From positions 310,001 to 374,000 of the forward strand of contig NZ_JFGT01000002.1 of NCBI RefSeq assembly GCF_000599885.1: a stretch of 64,000 nt of DNA, read 5' to 3'. Under the pieces are notes generated by a model. It ran no database searches, had not been told where the DNA came from, and saw only the letters and a program-made list of their open reading frames with translations. This DNA is from Pantoea sp. IMH. Lineage in GTDB: Bacteria; Pseudomonadota; Gammaproteobacteria; Enterobacterales; Enterobacteriaceae. The translations under genes and the position numbers were made by a program. Below are positions 51,375-62,782 of the stretch, one piece after another. Position 1 is the first letter of the stretch. Every line of letters begins with the position of its first letter.

Positions 51375-53519
51375 GTGTCCCGTACCATTATGTTAATCCC
51401 GACCGGCACCAGCGTCGGTCTCACCAGTATCAGCCTCGGCGTGATCCGCGCCATGGAACGCAAAGGCGTTCGTCTCAGCGTCTTTAAACCCATCGCCCAG
51501 CCGCGCGCGGGTGGCGATACGCCCGATCAAACCACCAACATCATCCGTAAGAACTCCTCGATCCCGGCGGCCGAGCCGCTGCCGATGAGCCGCGTTGAGT
51601 CGCTGCTGGGTTCAAACCAGCAGGATGTGCTGATGGAAGAGATCATCAAGCGCTACCACGAAAATACCAAAGATGCGGAAGTGGTGCTGGTTGAAGGCCT
51701 GGTGCCGACCCGTAAGCACCAGTTCGCCTCGTCGCTGAACTATGAAATCGCCAAAACGCTGAATGCGGAAATCGTCTTCGTCACCGCGCTGGGTAACGAT
51801 TCGCCTGCGCAGTTGAAAGAGCGTATCGAAGTGACGCAGAGCAGCTTCGGTGGCAGCAAAAATAAAAACATCACCGGCGTGATTATCAACAAGCTGAACG
51901 CGCCCGTTGATGAACAGGGACGCACCCGTCCCGATCTTTCTGAAATCTTTGATGATTCCAACAAAGCGAGCGTCGCCAACATCGATCCTAAGCAGCTGTT
52001 CGCCAACAGCCCGCTGCCGGTCCTCGGCTGCGTGCCATGGAGCTTTGAGCTGATTGCCACACGCGCCATTGATATGTGCCGCCATCTCAACGCTGAGGTG
52101 ATCAACGAGGGCGATATCGCCACACGCCGCGTGAAATCGGTTACCTTCTGTGCCCGCAGCCTGCCGCATATGCTGGAGCATTTCCGCCCCGGCTCTCTGC
52201 TCGTCACCTCCGCAGATCGTCCTGATGTGCTGGTTGCCGCCTGCCTGGCGGCCATGAACGGCGTGGAAATTGGCGCCATTCTGCTGACCGGCGGTTATCA
52301 GATTGATGAGCCGATTCGTAAACTGTGTGAACGCGCCTTTGCCACCGGCCTGCCGGTATTTATGGTGAAAACGAACACCTGGCAGACCTCACTGAGCCTG
52401 CAGAGCTTTAATCTGGAAGTGCCAAGCGATGATACCCAGCGCGTAGAACGTGTGCAGGAGTATGTGGCCAGCCACATCGACTCCGACTGGGTGGAGTCAC
52501 TCACCGCCACCTCAGAACGCAGCCGCCGTCTCTCGCCGCCAGCCTTCCGCTATCAGCTGACCGAGCTGGCGCGTCAGGCAGGTAAACGCATCGTTCTGCC
52601 GGAAGGCGACGAGCCTCGTACGGTAAAAGCGGCCGCGATCTGTGCTGAGCGCGGCATCGCTACCTGCGTGCTGCTGGGCAATCCGGATGAAATACAGCGT
52701 GTGGCGGCCGTTCAGGGCGTCGAGCTGGGAGCCGGTATTGAGATTGTGGATCCGGAAGTGGTGCGCGAGAACTATGTTGCCCGCCTGGTCGAGCTGCGTA
52801 AAAACAAAGGGATGACCGAAGTGGTTGCCCGCGAGCAGCTGGAAGACAATGTGATGCTCGGCACCATGATGCTGGAGCGCAGTGAAGTGGATGGGCTGGT
52901 TTCCGGCGCGGTACACACCACGGCGAACACCATTCGTCCTCCGCTGCAGCTGATCAAGACCGCACCGAACAGCTCGCTGGTCTCCTCGATCTTCTTTATG
53001 CTGCTGCCTGAGCAGGTGCTGGTCTACGGCGACTGCGCGATCAATCCGGACCCTAACCCGGAACAGCTGGCTGAAATCGCAATTCAGTCCGCCGACTCCG
53101 CAACGGCTTTCGGTATCGAACCGCGCGTGGCGATGATCTCCTACTCCACCGGCAACTCCGGTGCTGGTAGCGACGTGGAAAAAGTGCGTGAAGCGACCCG
53201 CATTGCCAAAGAAAAACGTCCCGACCTCGTGATCGATGGTCCGCTGCAGTACGACGCCGCCATTATGGCCGACGTGGCGAAATCCAAGGCGCCAGACTCA
53301 CCGGTCGCCGGCCGCGCCACCGTGTTCATCTTCCCGGATTTGAACACCGGTAACACCACCTACAAAGCGGTACAGCGTTCTGCGGACCTGATCTCTATCG
53401 GACCGATGCTTCAGGGTATGCGTAAACCGGTTAATGACCTGTCACGTGGTGCCCTGGTTGACGATATCGTCTATACCATCGCCCTGACGGCCATTCAGTC
53501 CAAACAGGCTGATGCCTAA
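51375..53519 (+). CDS. pta: Phosphate acetyltransferase
   Basis: Interconverts acetyl-CoA and acetyl phosphate. From GTG 51375, with TTGAGGTT upstream, the product is 714 residues, as in E. coli. It has the N-terminal P-loop/BioD-like domain ([18 protein letters not shown], residues 1 to about 200), a central DRTGG regulatory domain (to about 380) and the catalytic PTA domain from about 390 ([47 protein letters not shown]). An alternative in-frame TTG four codons upstream is not needed. A strong terminator follows. Confidence 0.99.
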   Translation: MSRTIMLIPTGTSVGLTSISLGVIRAMERKGVRLSVFKPIAQPRAGGDTPDQTTNIIRKNSSIPAAEPLPMSRVESLLGSNQQDVLMEEIIKRYHENTKDAEVVLVEGLVPTRKHQFASSLNYEIAKTLNAEIVFVTALGNDSPAQLKERIEVTQSSFGGSKNKNITGVIINKLNAPVDEQGRTRPDLSEIFDDSNKASVANIDPKQLFANSPLPVLGCVPWSFELIATRAIDMCRHLNAEVINEGDIATRRVKSVTFCARSLPHMLEHFRPGSLLVTSADRPDVLVAACLAAMNGVEIGAILLTGGYQIDEPIRKLCERAFATGLPVFMVKTNTWQTSLSLQSFNLEVPSDDTQRVERVQEYVASHIDSDWVESLTATSERSRRLSPPAFRYQLTELARQAGKRIVLPEGDEPRTVKAAAICAERGIATCVLLGNPDEIQRVAAVQGVELGAGIEIVDPEVVRENYVARLVELRKNKGMTEVVAREQLEDNVMLGTMMLERSEVDGLVSGAVHTTANTIRPPLQLIKTAPNSSLVSSIFFMLLPEQVLVYGDCAINPDPNPEQLAEIAIQSADSATAFGIEPRVAMISYSTGNSGAGSDVEKVREATRIAKEKRPDLVIDGPLQYDAAIMADVAKSKAPDSPVAGRATVFIFPDLNTGNTTYKAVQRSADLISIGPMLQGMRKPVNDLSRGALVDDIVYTIALTAIQSKQADA

Positions 53520-53536
53520 CGCCTGTCGTTGAGTGC

Positions 53537-53567
53537 AAAAAAGCGGATCGCAAGGTCCGCTTTTTTT
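53537..53567 (+). terminator. ackA-pta terminator
   Basis: AGCGGA and TCCGCT, with flanking A and T runs, form a stem followed by seven T residues, about 20 bp after the pta stop. Confidence 0.9.
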
Positions 53568-53816
53568 ACATTAACTATTTCCCTATGCCGGTTAAAAAAT
53601 GGCAGCTCTGACGACTTCCTGACCGTCGAATAAAGCTTACAGTCTCCCCTCCTGGTTTTTAACTGTTAGTAACTCCTTATTTTTCAAAAAGTAATGATAA
53701 TTTGGTTTATTTCCTGGTGGAAATAACTCACCAGAACTAGGCTTATTATCAGCAGGAGATGGCAGTCAAAGTCATTAATAATATTATGAATAACTATCAG
53801 TAAGGGAGTCTGTGCG

Positions 53817-54821
53817 ATGAGCGAAAATCATATTCATCCAGCCTATAACGAATTAAATAGCGGCACGCCGTTAAAGCGTATTTCATGGAGTGCCGTATTT
53901 GCCGGCGTTATCATTTCAACCGTTATTTACCTTCTGTTGTCGATTCTCGGCACCGCGATAGGTGCAACAGCTATCGATCCACTTAAAGAGCAAAATCCCG
54001 TGGAAGGTATGGGCACGGGTGCCATTATCTGGACCGGTTTAAGTATGTTAATTTCCGTCGCAGTCGGTGCCTTTGTCACCGGCCGTCTGGCACAGCGGGA
54101 AGGTGCCCTGCATGGCCTGTTGATGTGGGCGGTCAATACCCTGATTTGCGTCTGGCTGGCCTTTAGCATGCTCAGCGCCGCAGTCAACGGTACGGCAAAC
54201 GTCATCGGTTCCGGCTTTAACCTGCTGGGTAATGGCATCTCCGCCATGGCACCTTCCGTGACTCAGGCAGCAAAGGAAAAACTTCAGGAAAATAATATCG
54301 ATCTGGGCAATATCCAGAATGAGCTGGAGACGACACTCCGTCAGACCGGCAAACCGGAACTTCAGCCTGAGAACCTGCAGCAGGATGCTAATCGTGAAAC
54401 GGATGTAGCTCAGAATCAGGCTGAAGATACCGCCATGGATCAGCAATCAGCAGACACTGATTTAGCCAGCTGGTTTAAAGGGGTCGTTCAGCGTAATGAA
54501 TCCACGCTGCAGGCTGCAGACCTTGAAGCGCTGAAAAATATCATTAAGGCCCGTACCGGTAAAAGCGATCAGGAAGTCGATCAGATCGTTGCTCAGACCC
54601 AGCAAAGCTATCAGCAGGCTTATCAGCAATATGAAGAAATGAAGAAAGAAGCTGAGCAGAAGGCACGTGAAGCGGCGGATGCTGCTGCTGCTGCAACAGC
54701 AAAAGCCAGCTGGTATGCCCTGATTGTGCTGCTGGTCGAGGCCGTGCTTGCAGGCTTTATGGGTAAACTGGGCCGTAAAACGCAGCCCGTACAGGTTAAC
54801 GTTCGCCATGAAACGCGCTAA
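53817..54821 (+). CDS. Membrane protein of unknown function
   Basis: A 334-residue inner-membrane protein, absent from this place in E. coli, with an AGGGAG site before ATG 53817. N-terminal membrane helices lie at about 23-48 (ISWSAVFAGVIISTVIYLLL), 66-90 and 98-122 (ALHGLLMWAVNTLICVWLAF); a fourth lies near the C-terminus (299-318, WYALIVLLVEAVLAGF). The 150-295 segment is hydrophilic, Gln/Glu-rich and probably coiled coil (QSYQQAYQQYEEMKKEAEQK). The opening ISW-AVFAG motif recurs in a widespread group of uncharacterised bacterial membrane proteins. It is monocistronic, with its own strong terminator. No function can be assigned. Confidence 0.85.
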   Translation: MSENHIHPAYNELNSGTPLKRISWSAVFAGVIISTVIYLLLSILGTAIGATAIDPLKEQNPVEGMGTGAIIWTGLSMLISVAVGAFVTGRLAQREGALHGLLMWAVNTLICVWLAFSMLSAAVNGTANVIGSGFNLLGNGISAMAPSVTQAAKEKLQENNIDLGNIQNELETTLRQTGKPELQPENLQQDANRETDVAQNQAEDTAMDQQSADTDLASWFKGVVQRNESTLQAADLEALKNIIKARTGKSDQEVDQIVAQTQQSYQQAYQQYEEMKKEAEQKAREAADAAAAATAKASWYALIVLLVEAVLAGFMGKLGRKTQPVQVNVRHETR

Positions 54822-54853
54822 GTAAACCGACTTAACCGGCGCTTGTGTTACAG

Positions 54854-54885
54854 ACGCCCTTACCTGATGGTAAGGGCGTTTTTTT
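54854..54885 (+). terminator. Terminator of the membrane-protein gene
   Basis: ACGCCCTTACC and GGTAAGGGCGT form a perfect 11-bp stem with loop TGAT, followed by six further T residues. Confidence 0.92.
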
Positions 54886-55012
54886 GCTTTGTCGGTTAGC
54901 GCAGGCCAGCGATCATAGCGCAATAGTGCAAGGGTGTATTGAAGCCGGACTCGGCCTGCTTTCAGCGCCCGCTAACGCAGGGCACGGGGCGGCAGAGTGC
55001 ATCGCGCCAGAA

Positions 55013-55552
55013 CTAGGCCTGCGCCGCGGCAACTGAGCGCCCCTGCTCGCTATTGCGGCTCAGCCAAAGCGACAGCGCTTTCAGAGAGTCATCGGTGAAT
55101 TCATCGCAGCGAGCGGTGATCTCTTCGGGCGTGAGCCAGAATATCTCATCCACTTCCTCTTCCTGCATGGCGAAGGGGCCGTGCGACACGCAGCTGAACA
55201 GCCCACCCCAGACGCGACAGTGGCGATCCTCGAAGTAGAACAGCCCATGTTCGGCAAAGGGCACATCGGCAATACCAAGCTCCTCTTCCGCTTCACGGCG
55301 CGCCGATTCCAGCATCTCTTCTCCGCTCTGCACCACCCCGCCAGCGGTCGCATCAAGCATACCCGGCATAAAATCTTTACTGCCGGTACGGCGCTGAACC
55401 AGAATTTTGCCCATACCGTCATGTACCACGATATAAGTTGCGCGATGACGCAAACACTCTGCCCGCATTTGCGCGCGACTGGCCTGTGCAATGACCTCGT
55501 TATCTTCGTTAACGATGTCCACCCATTCCGTGCCGCGATCTTGCTCCACCAT
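55013..55552 (-). CDS. yfcD: Nudix hydrolase YfcD
   Basis: Nudix-fold pyrophosphohydrolase related to IPP isomerase-type enzymes; the physiological substrate is not known. The 179 residues include [40 protein letters not shown] and a complete Nudix box ([20 protein letters not shown] followed by ELG), with metal-binding Glu residues. The C-terminus drifts from E. coli. It converges on the membrane-protein gene and lacks an obvious terminator. Confidence 0.95.
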   Translation of the reverse strand: MVEQDRGTEWVDIVNEDNEVIAQASRAQMRAECLRHRATYIVVHDGMGKILVQRRTGSKDFMPGMLDATAGGVVQSGEEMLESARREAEEELGIADVPFAEHGLFYFEDRHCRVWGGLFSCVSHGPFAMQEEEVDEIFWLTPEEITARCDEFTDDSLKALSLWLSRNSEQGRSVAAAQA

Positions 55553-55653
55553 CCGTAACCCTTATTAGTATTGGCGCCCAGGCGCTTGTTTATTTATGCC
55601 CGCACAGTGTGCCACGGGCCGGTCAGTAATTATAATCACTCAGTGTGGTCGGT

Positions 55654-56466
<813 letters not shown>

Positions 56467-56490
56467 TTACTTCTCCTGAGGATATTCGCT

Positions 56491-57390
56491 ATGCACATTT
56501 TACTGACAGGCGGCACGGGCCTGATTGGCAGCCATCTTATTCCCCGACTGCTTCAGCGCGGCGACAGCGTCAGCGTTGTCACGCGCAATGTGGCAGAAGC
56601 CCGCAGCAAGTTTGATGAGAAAGTGACGCTCTGGTCAGGACTGGATCAGCAGCGCGATCTTAACGGAATTGATGCCGTCATCAACCTCGCCGGCGAACCA
56701 ATTGCCGATAAACGCTGGAGTGAGCCGCAGAAACGTCTGCTTTGTGAGAGCCGCTGGCAAATCACCGAGCAGATCACCACCCTTATTCACGCCAGCACTA
56801 CGCCGCCTTCACTATTTATCTCTGGTTCAGCGACTGGCTACTATGGCGATACGGGAGAGTTGGTCGTGACCGAGGAGGATCCGGGCCATGACGAATTTAC
56901 CCATCATCTTTGCGCGCACTGGGAAGCGCTGGCGGTCGCCGCAGAGAGTGAACGCACCCGCGTCTGCCTGCTGCGCACCGGTGTGGTGCTGGCGAAATCC
57001 GGTGGGGCGCTAAGTAAAATGAAGTTGCCCTTCAAGCTGGGTATTGGCGGACCGCTCGGCAGCGGCAAACAGTATATGCCCTGGATTCATCTTGATGATA
57101 TGGTCGATGGGATCCTCTGGTTGCTCGACAATAATAGCCTGCGCGGGCCGTTTAATATGGTCGCGCCTTATGCCGTTCGCAACGAACAGTTCGCCGCCAC
57201 TCTGGGCCAGGTTATGCATCGCCCGGCTTTTATGCGCACCCCGGCCAGCGCCATCAAGCTGATGATGGGCGAATCGGCAGTTCTGGTGCTGGGCGGGCAG
57301 CACGTACTGCCGAAACGGCTTGAGGCGTCAGGTTTTCGCTTCCGCTGGTACGATCTTCAGGCGGCCTTGTGGGACGTTATTGAAAACTGA
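56491..57390 (+). CDS. yfcH: Epimerase family protein YfcH
   Basis: NAD(P)-dependent short-chain-type epimerase family (SDR39U1-like); the substrate is unknown. The 299 residues have the Rossmann glycine motif [16 protein letters not shown] at the N-terminus, [15 protein letters not shown], an SDR-type YYG active-site Tyr region ([13 protein letters not shown]) and the DUF1731 C-terminal domain (LKMMMGE-like [32 protein letters not shown]). The start at 56491 has TGAGGA upstream and matches E. coli. In E. coli folX, yfcG and other genes intervene between pta and yfcH; these are missing here. Confidence 0.95.
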   Translation: MHILLTGGTGLIGSHLIPRLLQRGDSVSVVTRNVAEARSKFDEKVTLWSGLDQQRDLNGIDAVINLAGEPIADKRWSEPQKRLLCESRWQITEQITTLIHASTTPPSLFISGSATGYYGDTGELVVTEEDPGHDEFTHHLCAHWEALAVAAESERTRVCLLRTGVVLAKSGGALSKMKLPFKLGIGGPLGSGKQYMPWIHLDDMVDGILWLLDNNSLRGPFNMVAPYAVRNEQFAATLGQVMHRPAFMRTPASAIKLMMGESAVLVLGGQHVLPKRLEASGFRFRWYDLQAALWDVIEN

Positions 57391-57413
57391 AAAAGGGGAG
57401 CAGCAGGCTCCCC
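57391..57413 (-). terminator. dal operon terminator
   Basis: GGGGAGC (57395-57401) and GCTCCCC (57407-57413) form the stem; on the minus strand TTTT(T) follows. It lies between convergent yfcH and dalT. Confidence 0.8.
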
Positions 57414-57420
57414 TCCTGCC

Positions 57421-58701
57421 TCACTGAGAATTTATCACCGGTGCCGCGCCGGATGCGCTGCGTAGCGCGCCATGATTGGGCTGAGGAACACGAATAATAA
57501 AGGTCAGTACCCCGGCAAACAGATATAAACCGGTATACGCCCAGACCACGCCCACAATATCGAAGAAAGGCAGCAACACCGACGCGATCGCGGGCGCCAC
57601 AAAGTTACTCATTCCCGCCGACAGGTTATAGATCGAGATCGCCGCCCCTTTATGCTGTGGTTCCAGCGTAGGGAATACCGCGGTCATCGGCACAAAAGCG
57701 GCGACAAATATTCCCAGCATTACCGCCGGAATCATCGCCACCCAGAAATTGTGTCCGGCGTAGACCGGCAGGTAGTAAAAGGCCAGGCTGGAGATTGCCA
57801 TGCCAAGGCAGCCAAACCAGCGCACCTGCCGGATCCAGCCGATGCGTTCTCCCGTAATTCCCCAAAAAATATTGGTGAAAATGGTGACGAAAAAGAACAC
57901 CGCCCAAATCTGCAGCCATTCCGAAATGGTGAAGCCCAGCCTGTCCACAAACAGCAGCGGCATGATAATGGCAAACCCGAACAGCGACAGTGTATTGATA
58001 ATGCGGATCAAGCAGGCGTAAAACACATGCTGGTTGGTAAACAGAATAGTCACCGCCCGCGACATCTCACTCATCTTGTCGCGCAGCGGCAAATTCACGC
58101 GTGACCGGTCAACCGGCACATTCCGCAGGCTGAAAAAGGCCAGTATTCCGCCGCAGGCTACCCAGGCGATCGCCAGCCATAAAGTCCCGGTTTCACCCAT
58201 TGACGGGATGATCAGGCTCGGCAAATAACTTCCCACCACGCCAATACCCACAGAGTACATCGCCCAGAACCAGCCGGTCGCTGCCGCCAGCCGTTCGCGC
58301 GGCAGCACCTGCACCAGCATTAACATAAATGAGTAAATAAACAGCGGGTAAGCCAGCCCGCGTATGCCGTAAAACAGCACCATTAACGGATAGTTACGCA
58401 TGCCGAGGCCCAGACTCATAAACAGCGCATGCATTACTATCCACAGCACAAAACCGATCATCATCGCCCGCTGTGGCGTGATCAACTCAGCCACTACGCC
58501 CGAAGCCCAGGCCGCCAGCGCGGCGGCCAGGCCGTAGCAGGTAAATACCACCGCCGACTGTGAGGCCGTAAACCCCATATCGGTAATATGGCGTGACAGA
58601 AAGGCCATTTCGAAGCCGTCACCCGCCATAAAAATCGCTATGGCGACAAAGCCCCAAATCAGATGTTTGGGCAAGCCAAACCAGTACGCGTTCGATTGCA
58701 T
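57421..58701 (-). CDS. dalT: MFS polyol transporter, DalT/RbtT type
   Basis: Major-facilitator permease, probably for D-arabinitol. The product from ATG 58701 is 426 residues with about 12 membrane helices (LIWGFVAIAIFMAGDGFEMA, YGIRGLAYPLFIYSFMLML, FIIRVPQPNHG near the end). AGGA lies 8-9 bases before this ATG, whereas the in-frame ATG at 58716 has no ribosome-binding site. The assignment to D-arabinitol comes from sequence resemblance to the Klebsiella polyol permeases and from the adjoining kinase and dehydrogenase genes; ribitol is an alternative substrate. It is the last gene of the dalD-dalK-dalT transcript. Confidence 0.85.
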   Translation of the reverse strand: MQSNAYWFGLPKHLIWGFVAIAIFMAGDGFEMAFLSRHITDMGFTASQSAVVFTCYGLAAALAAWASGVVAELITPQRAMMIGFVLWIVMHALFMSLGLGMRNYPLMVLFYGIRGLAYPLFIYSFMLMLVQVLPRERLAAATGWFWAMYSVGIGVVGSYLPSLIIPSMGETGTLWLAIAWVACGGILAFFSLRNVPVDRSRVNLPLRDKMSEMSRAVTILFTNQHVFYACLIRIINTLSLFGFAIIMPLLFVDRLGFTISEWLQIWAVFFFVTIFTNIFWGITGERIGWIRQVRWFGCLGMAISSLAFYYLPVYAGHNFWVAMIPAVMLGIFVAAFVPMTAVFPTLEPQHKGAAISIYNLSAGMSNFVAPAIASVLLPFFDIVGVVWAYTGLYLFAGVLTFIIRVPQPNHGALRSASGAAPVINSQ

Positions 58702-58734
58702 CAGAATCGTCCTCATAGTCGTTAACAGCGTGTT

Positions 58735-60204
58735 TCAGGGCAGCAGCGAGCGAACCTGCTGCTGTTGCAGATAGAGTTCACGGAAAAGCGCTAACCGTTT
58801 TTGCAATAATGCATGACGAGCAGAATCGGGTTGAAAACGCGCCTGTACCGGCGGTTTGCGACAAACTTGTGCTTCCTCACCGCCAGCAGCCAGCCAGGCG
58901 AGGCGCGCCGCCCCTAACGCGCCAGAGGCGCTGGCGGGATGCGTGACAATCGGCAGCGCCAGCACATCAGCGATCAACTGCGCCCATAAACTGCTGCGTG
59001 CGCCGCCGCCGGTCAGGCTGCACTGATTAATCTGCTGGCGCGCCTCGCCCAGTACCGCAAAGCCATCAGCCAGACCAAAGGCGACGCCTTCAATCACCGC
59101 ATAGCCCAGCAGCGCCCGCTGCGTTTCGTGTCGCAGATGGAAGAATGCGCCTGCGGCGTGAGGATCGTTATGCGGCGTGCGTTCTCCGGAAAGGTAAGGC
59201 AGGAACAGCGGCGCCTGACGTTTTTGCTCATCGCTAAGCGCCGCCATCTCGGCCATCAGTTCGCTTTCGGTCACGGATAACAGCTGGCATAGCCAGCGCA
59301 GGCAGCTGGCTGCGCTGAGCATCACGCTCATCTGGTGCCAGCGTCCCGGCAGGGCGTGACAAAAAGCGTGAACGCCGGAGTGCGGGTCGGCCTGAAGACG
59401 ATCGTTAACGACAAAAATCACCCCGGATGTGCCAAGAGAAATAAAAGCGTCGCCGGGATTAACAGCGCCGACACCCACAGCCGAGGTGGCGTTATCGCCG
59501 CCGCCGCCGGCGACGATTACCGACGGCGAAAGCCCCCAGGCCCCGGCCAGTTCCGGTAACAGCGTGCCGCTGACGGCATTGCCTTCCACCAACTCAGGCA
59601 TCTGCCCGCGGGTGAGCTGGGTGGCGGCGAGCAGCGCTTCAGACCAGTCGCGACTGGCCACATCCAGCCAGAGCGTGCCCGCCGCGTCCGAAGGATCGCT
59701 GACATAGCGGCCACAGAGCCGCCAGCGCAGATAATCTTTCGGCAGCAGAACCTTCGCGATGCGCCGGAAGATCTCCGGCTCATGCTGAGCCACCCAGCGA
59801 AGCTTAGGCGCGGTGAAACCAGGCATGATCATATTGGCGCTTATCTGCATGATTTCCGGATGATGCTCGCTTAACCAGTCACATTCCGCAGCACTGCGCG
59901 TGTCATTCCAGAGGATACAGGGACGCAACACCTCACCCTGCGCATCCAGCAGAACCGCGCCATGCATCTGCCCCGACAGGCCGAGGGCCGTGATGGCAGC
60001 CCAGGCTTCCGGCGCCTGCTGCCGCAGGCTGGCAACCACAGCATTACAGGCCTGCCACCAGGCATCAGGATGCTGTTCGGCCCAGTGAGGATGGGGACGC
60101 TGCACCTGGAGCGCGGCGTGTTCCGAGGCCACAATCTCGCCCCGATCGTTCAGGATCAACGCCTTCAGTTCAGACGTACCGATATCAATACCGAGATACA
60201 TCAT
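58735..60204 (-). CDS. dalK: Xylulokinase of the D-arabinitol operon
   Basis: FGGY-family carbohydrate kinase that phosphorylates the D-xylulose made by DalD, feeding the pentose phosphate pathway. The 489 residues have the N-terminal ATPase motif YLGIDIGTSELKALILND, the substrate loop LGLSGQMHGAVLLD, catalytic Asp237 (VAGGGGDNATSAVG) and the C-terminal LTGGGARSSLWAQLIADVL. Two ATGs stand in tandem at 60204 and 60201; GGAG lies 4 and 7 bases before them respectively, so the second may be used. It lies 8 bp downstream of dalD. Confidence 0.92.
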   Translation of the reverse strand: MMYLGIDIGTSELKALILNDRGEIVASEHAALQVQRPHPHWAEQHPDAWWQACNAVVASLRQQAPEAWAAITALGLSGQMHGAVLLDAQGEVLRPCILWNDTRSAAECDWLSEHHPEIMQISANMIMPGFTAPKLRWVAQHEPEIFRRIAKVLLPKDYLRWRLCGRYVSDPSDAAGTLWLDVASRDWSEALLAATQLTRGQMPELVEGNAVSGTLLPELAGAWGLSPSVIVAGGGGDNATSAVGVGAVNPGDAFISLGTSGVIFVVNDRLQADPHSGVHAFCHALPGRWHQMSVMLSAASCLRWLCQLLSVTESELMAEMAALSDEQKRQAPLFLPYLSGERTPHNDPHAAGAFFHLRHETQRALLGYAVIEGVAFGLADGFAVLGEARQQINQCSLTGGGARSSLWAQLIADVLALPIVTHPASASGALGAARLAWLAAGGEEAQVCRKPPVQARFQPDSARHALLQKRLALFRELYLQQQQVRSLLP

Positions 60205-60212
60205 GCGTCTCC

Positions 60213-61604
60213 TTATACCGTCGCCAGCTGGCGTTCAGGCTGCCTGAGCCAGGTTTCCAGACCGGCAACGGTGCGGACCATCAGGGTATGAAATTCACCG
60301 CTGGTAGCCAGTTCACCAAAGAGCGCTTCATCATGCAGATAAGCGCTGAGCGGATCGCTACCGGCGAAAAGCGCACGCAGCGCGTCCGGCTGCATCACGC
60401 CATCCTGATACGGGTAAGGCAGATCGTCCTGCGCCCAGCGCTGCAAAAACAGGAAAAAGAGTGCCGGAAGCACCGCACTGGCGGCTGGCGTGGCACCACG
60501 CTGATAGCATTCACATAGCGTCGGCGTCACCATGCCCGGTATTTTTGACAGGCCATCGGCCGCCACACGCTGATTGGTATCTTTGATATAGGGGTTGCTG
60601 AAACGCGCCAGTACCATGTCGCGATAGGCGGCAAGATTGAGCGGGCTGGGTAATAGCGAAGGGATCACATCCTGCGAGACATAGTCCCATGCAAGCTGAT
60701 AAATCGCTTTTTGCCGCGTACTTTCGTCAATATGCTGTAAGCCGATTAACGTGCCGGCCCAGGCAATGCCGCTGTGGGTCGCGTTGAGGATGCGGATTTT
60801 GGCTTCTTCCCACGGCAGTACCGACGCCACCAGCTCAACGCCCACCTTTTCCAGCGCCGGACGTCCGGCGATAAAATCATCTTCAATCACCCACTGAATA
60901 AAGGATTCGGCCATCACCGGCACTGCATCCTCTTTCCCCGTTGCTGCCTTAACGCGCTCAGCAATATCCGGCGTTGGCCGTGGCGTGATGCGATCCACCA
61001 TTGTGTTGGGCGATGTCGTCTTATCGCGAACCCAGTCGGCCAGCGCCTGCTCCCCTTTCGCCGCCAGAAACGCCAGAAAACCCTGGCGGAAGCGCTCGCC
61101 GTTGTGGCGCAGGTTATCGCAGTTAAGCAGGGTAACGGGTGCGCCGCCGTTCGCTACGCGCCGGGCCAGAGTGCGACTCAGGGCACCATAGATTGTGCGA
61201 ATCTCGCCGTTAAGATCGGCTTTGATATCGCTCTGCTGCAGATCCAGCTCATACTCCGGCGTCAGGTAATAGCCCGCTTCGGTGACGGTAAAAGCGATAA
61301 CGCGGGTCTCTTCAGCCGCGCCCTGCTCCACCAGCGCGCTAATTTCACTGTCCCAGGGCAGAACCTGACGAATTGAGGTCACGGTTTCATAGGCACGCTT
61401 GCCTTCTGGCGTTACGGTTTCGAGCACGTATTCGCCATTTTGCGCCGCGAGCTGTTCCAGCAGCGGCGTGGCGTCATCACGTACGTTGCCCAGCGCGATG
61501 CTCCAGCGATCGTCACCCTGTTGCCGCAGCTGATGCAGATACCACGCCTGATGCGCGCGATGAAACGAACCTGCTCCAATGTGCATCCATACTGATTTGG
61601 TCAT
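60213..61604 (-). CDS. dalD: D-Arabinitol 4-dehydrogenase
   Basis: NAD-dependent long-chain polyol dehydrogenase that oxidises D-arabinitol to D-xylulose. The 463 residues begin with the nucleotide-binding segment [20 protein letters not shown]. The catalytic centre Lys269, Asn274 and His277 ([17 protein letters not shown]) has the spacing of the mannitol dehydrogenase family. GAGG precedes ATG 61604. It is the first gene of the operon and divergent from dalR. A mannitol or related polyol substrate cannot be excluded from sequence alone, but the kinase partner favours arabinitol. Confidence 0.9.
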   Translation of the reverse strand: MTKSVWMHIGAGSFHRAHQAWYLHQLRQQGDDRWSIALGNVRDDATPLLEQLAAQNGEYVLETVTPEGKRAYETVTSIRQVLPWDSEISALVEQGAAEETRVIAFTVTEAGYYLTPEYELDLQQSDIKADLNGEIRTIYGALSRTLARRVANGGAPVTLLNCDNLRHNGERFRQGFLAFLAAKGEQALADWVRDKTTSPNTMVDRITPRPTPDIAERVKAATGKEDAVPVMAESFIQWVIEDDFIAGRPALEKVGVELVASVLPWEEAKIRILNATHSGIAWAGTLIGLQHIDESTRQKAIYQLAWDYVSQDVIPSLLPSPLNLAAYRDMVLARFSNPYIKDTNQRVAADGLSKIPGMVTPTLCECYQRGATPAASAVLPALFFLFLQRWAQDDLPYPYQDGVMQPDALRALFAGSDPLSAYLHDEALFGELATSGEFHTLMVRTVAGLETWLRQPERQLATV

Positions 61605-61636
61605 GAAGTGCCTCGATAAACATTTGTCATAGATAA

Positions 61637-61737
61637 GGGCTTTTGCCCAGATGTGGTTATCTTAGTCATCGATCATCCCGGGCTTCTGCGACACCTATCA
61701 CAAATCAAGCTTTTGCTCTTATTATGGGCTTTTGCCC
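61637..61737. promoter_or_regulatory. Candidate DalR operators
   Basis: GGGCTTTTGCCC occurs exactly at 61637-61648 and 61726-61737, and its GCTTTTGC core again at 61709-61716. The first copy is near the dalD leader and the others are near the dalR start, fitting a regulator that controls both transcripts. Confidence 0.6.
61687..61702. promoter_or_regulatory. CRP-like site between dalD and dalR
   Basis: TGCGA-N6-TCACA matches nine of ten bases of the CRP core TGTGA-N6-TCACA. It is centred about 90 bp upstream of the dalD ATG, suitable for catabolite control. Confidence 0.55.
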
Positions 61738-61798
61738 TGTTAGGGGTTTTCGCCGGTTTCGGGATAAAATAACGCCTCACTGACTGCGGGATGCTGCA

Positions 61799-62749
61799 AT
61801 GAATAAAGAAGAAAAAAAACAGGAACTGGCGGCGCGAGCGGCCTGGATGTATTACGTCGCCGGGCTGACGCAGCAGGAGATTGCGCGCGCCCTGGGTTTA
61901 TCGCGTCAGGTGGCGCAGCGTCTGGTCTCCAGCGCACGGGAAATGGGCATGGTCAGCGTTAAGATTGAGCATCCCGTCACCCACTGTCTGCGGCTGGCAC
62001 GTGAAGTGCAGGCGAAGTTTGATCTGAAACTCTGTCGCGTAGTGCCTTCCGCCAACCTTGATGATGAGGCGATTCAGCAGATGCTGGCGGTGGAAGGCGC
62101 AGAGGTGATGTCGCAGTTTATCAGTGAGGAAGCGCCGCAGGTGTTCGGCATCGGTTCTGGTAAAACATTGCGTGCCATGATCGACGCGCTGCCATGGACT
62201 GACCGGCCACAGCATCAGTGCGTCTCAATGATTGGTGCCATTGCCCGCGACGATTCCGGCACCCGCTACGACGTGCCGCTGAAAATGGCAGAGAAAATGC
62301 AGGGTAAATATTACTTTATTCCCGCCCCGCTCTACGCCGACAGCCCGGACGATAAAGTGATGTGGTGTCAGCACCAGGTTTATCAGCGTGTGGCAAACCG
62401 CGCGCTACAGGCGGACGTGACGTTTCTCGGTATTGGGGAAGTGACGCCCGGCTGCCCGCTGAACGCGGAGGGCTTTATTACCGACGCTCAGGTCGAGGCG
62501 CTGAATCAGCGCGGCGTGGTGGGTGAGATGCTCGGGCATTTTTTCAATCAGCAGGGCGAACGGGTTTATGGCGAGACCGATGCGCTGCTGACCAGCGTGA
62601 CGCTGGAGAGCCAGACGGCACGCCAGATCATTGGTTTTGCCGGCGGCGAACGCAAATATCCGGCGATCCATGCCGCGCTACGGGGCGGCTGGGTAAACGG
62701 GCTGGTGACCGATGAGGCCAGCGCGCTGCGTTTACTTAATGCATTATAA
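61799..62749 (+). CDS. dalR: SorC-family regulator of arabinitol genes
   Basis: Transcription factor of the SorC/DeoR class with an N-terminal helix-turn-helix (residues 14-45: YYVAGLTQQEIARALGLSRQ) and a sugar-phosphate-isomerase-like effector domain (residues about 60-316: FGIGSGKTLRAMIDALPW, VTFLGIGEVTPGCPLN, GFAGGERKYPAIHAAL). Its 316 residues are typical. It is divergent from dalD, with repeated GGGCTTTTGCCC sites between them, so it probably controls dalDKT and itself in response to a pentitol or its product. The specific effector is inferred. Confidence 0.88.
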   Translation: MNKEEKKQELAARAAWMYYVAGLTQQEIARALGLSRQVAQRLVSSAREMGMVSVKIEHPVTHCLRLAREVQAKFDLKLCRVVPSANLDDEAIQQMLAVEGAEVMSQFISEEAPQVFGIGSGKTLRAMIDALPWTDRPQHQCVSMIGAIARDDSGTRYDVPLKMAEKMQGKYYFIPAPLYADSPDDKVMWCQHQVYQRVANRALQADVTFLGIGEVTPGCPLNAEGFITDAQVEALNQRGVVGEMLGHFFNQQGERVYGETDALLTSVTLESQTARQIIGFAGGERKYPAIHAALRGGWVNGLVTDEASALRLLNAL

Positions 62750-62782
62750 TCCGCCCACGTCAGTCGCGACGCGGGCGCAGCC

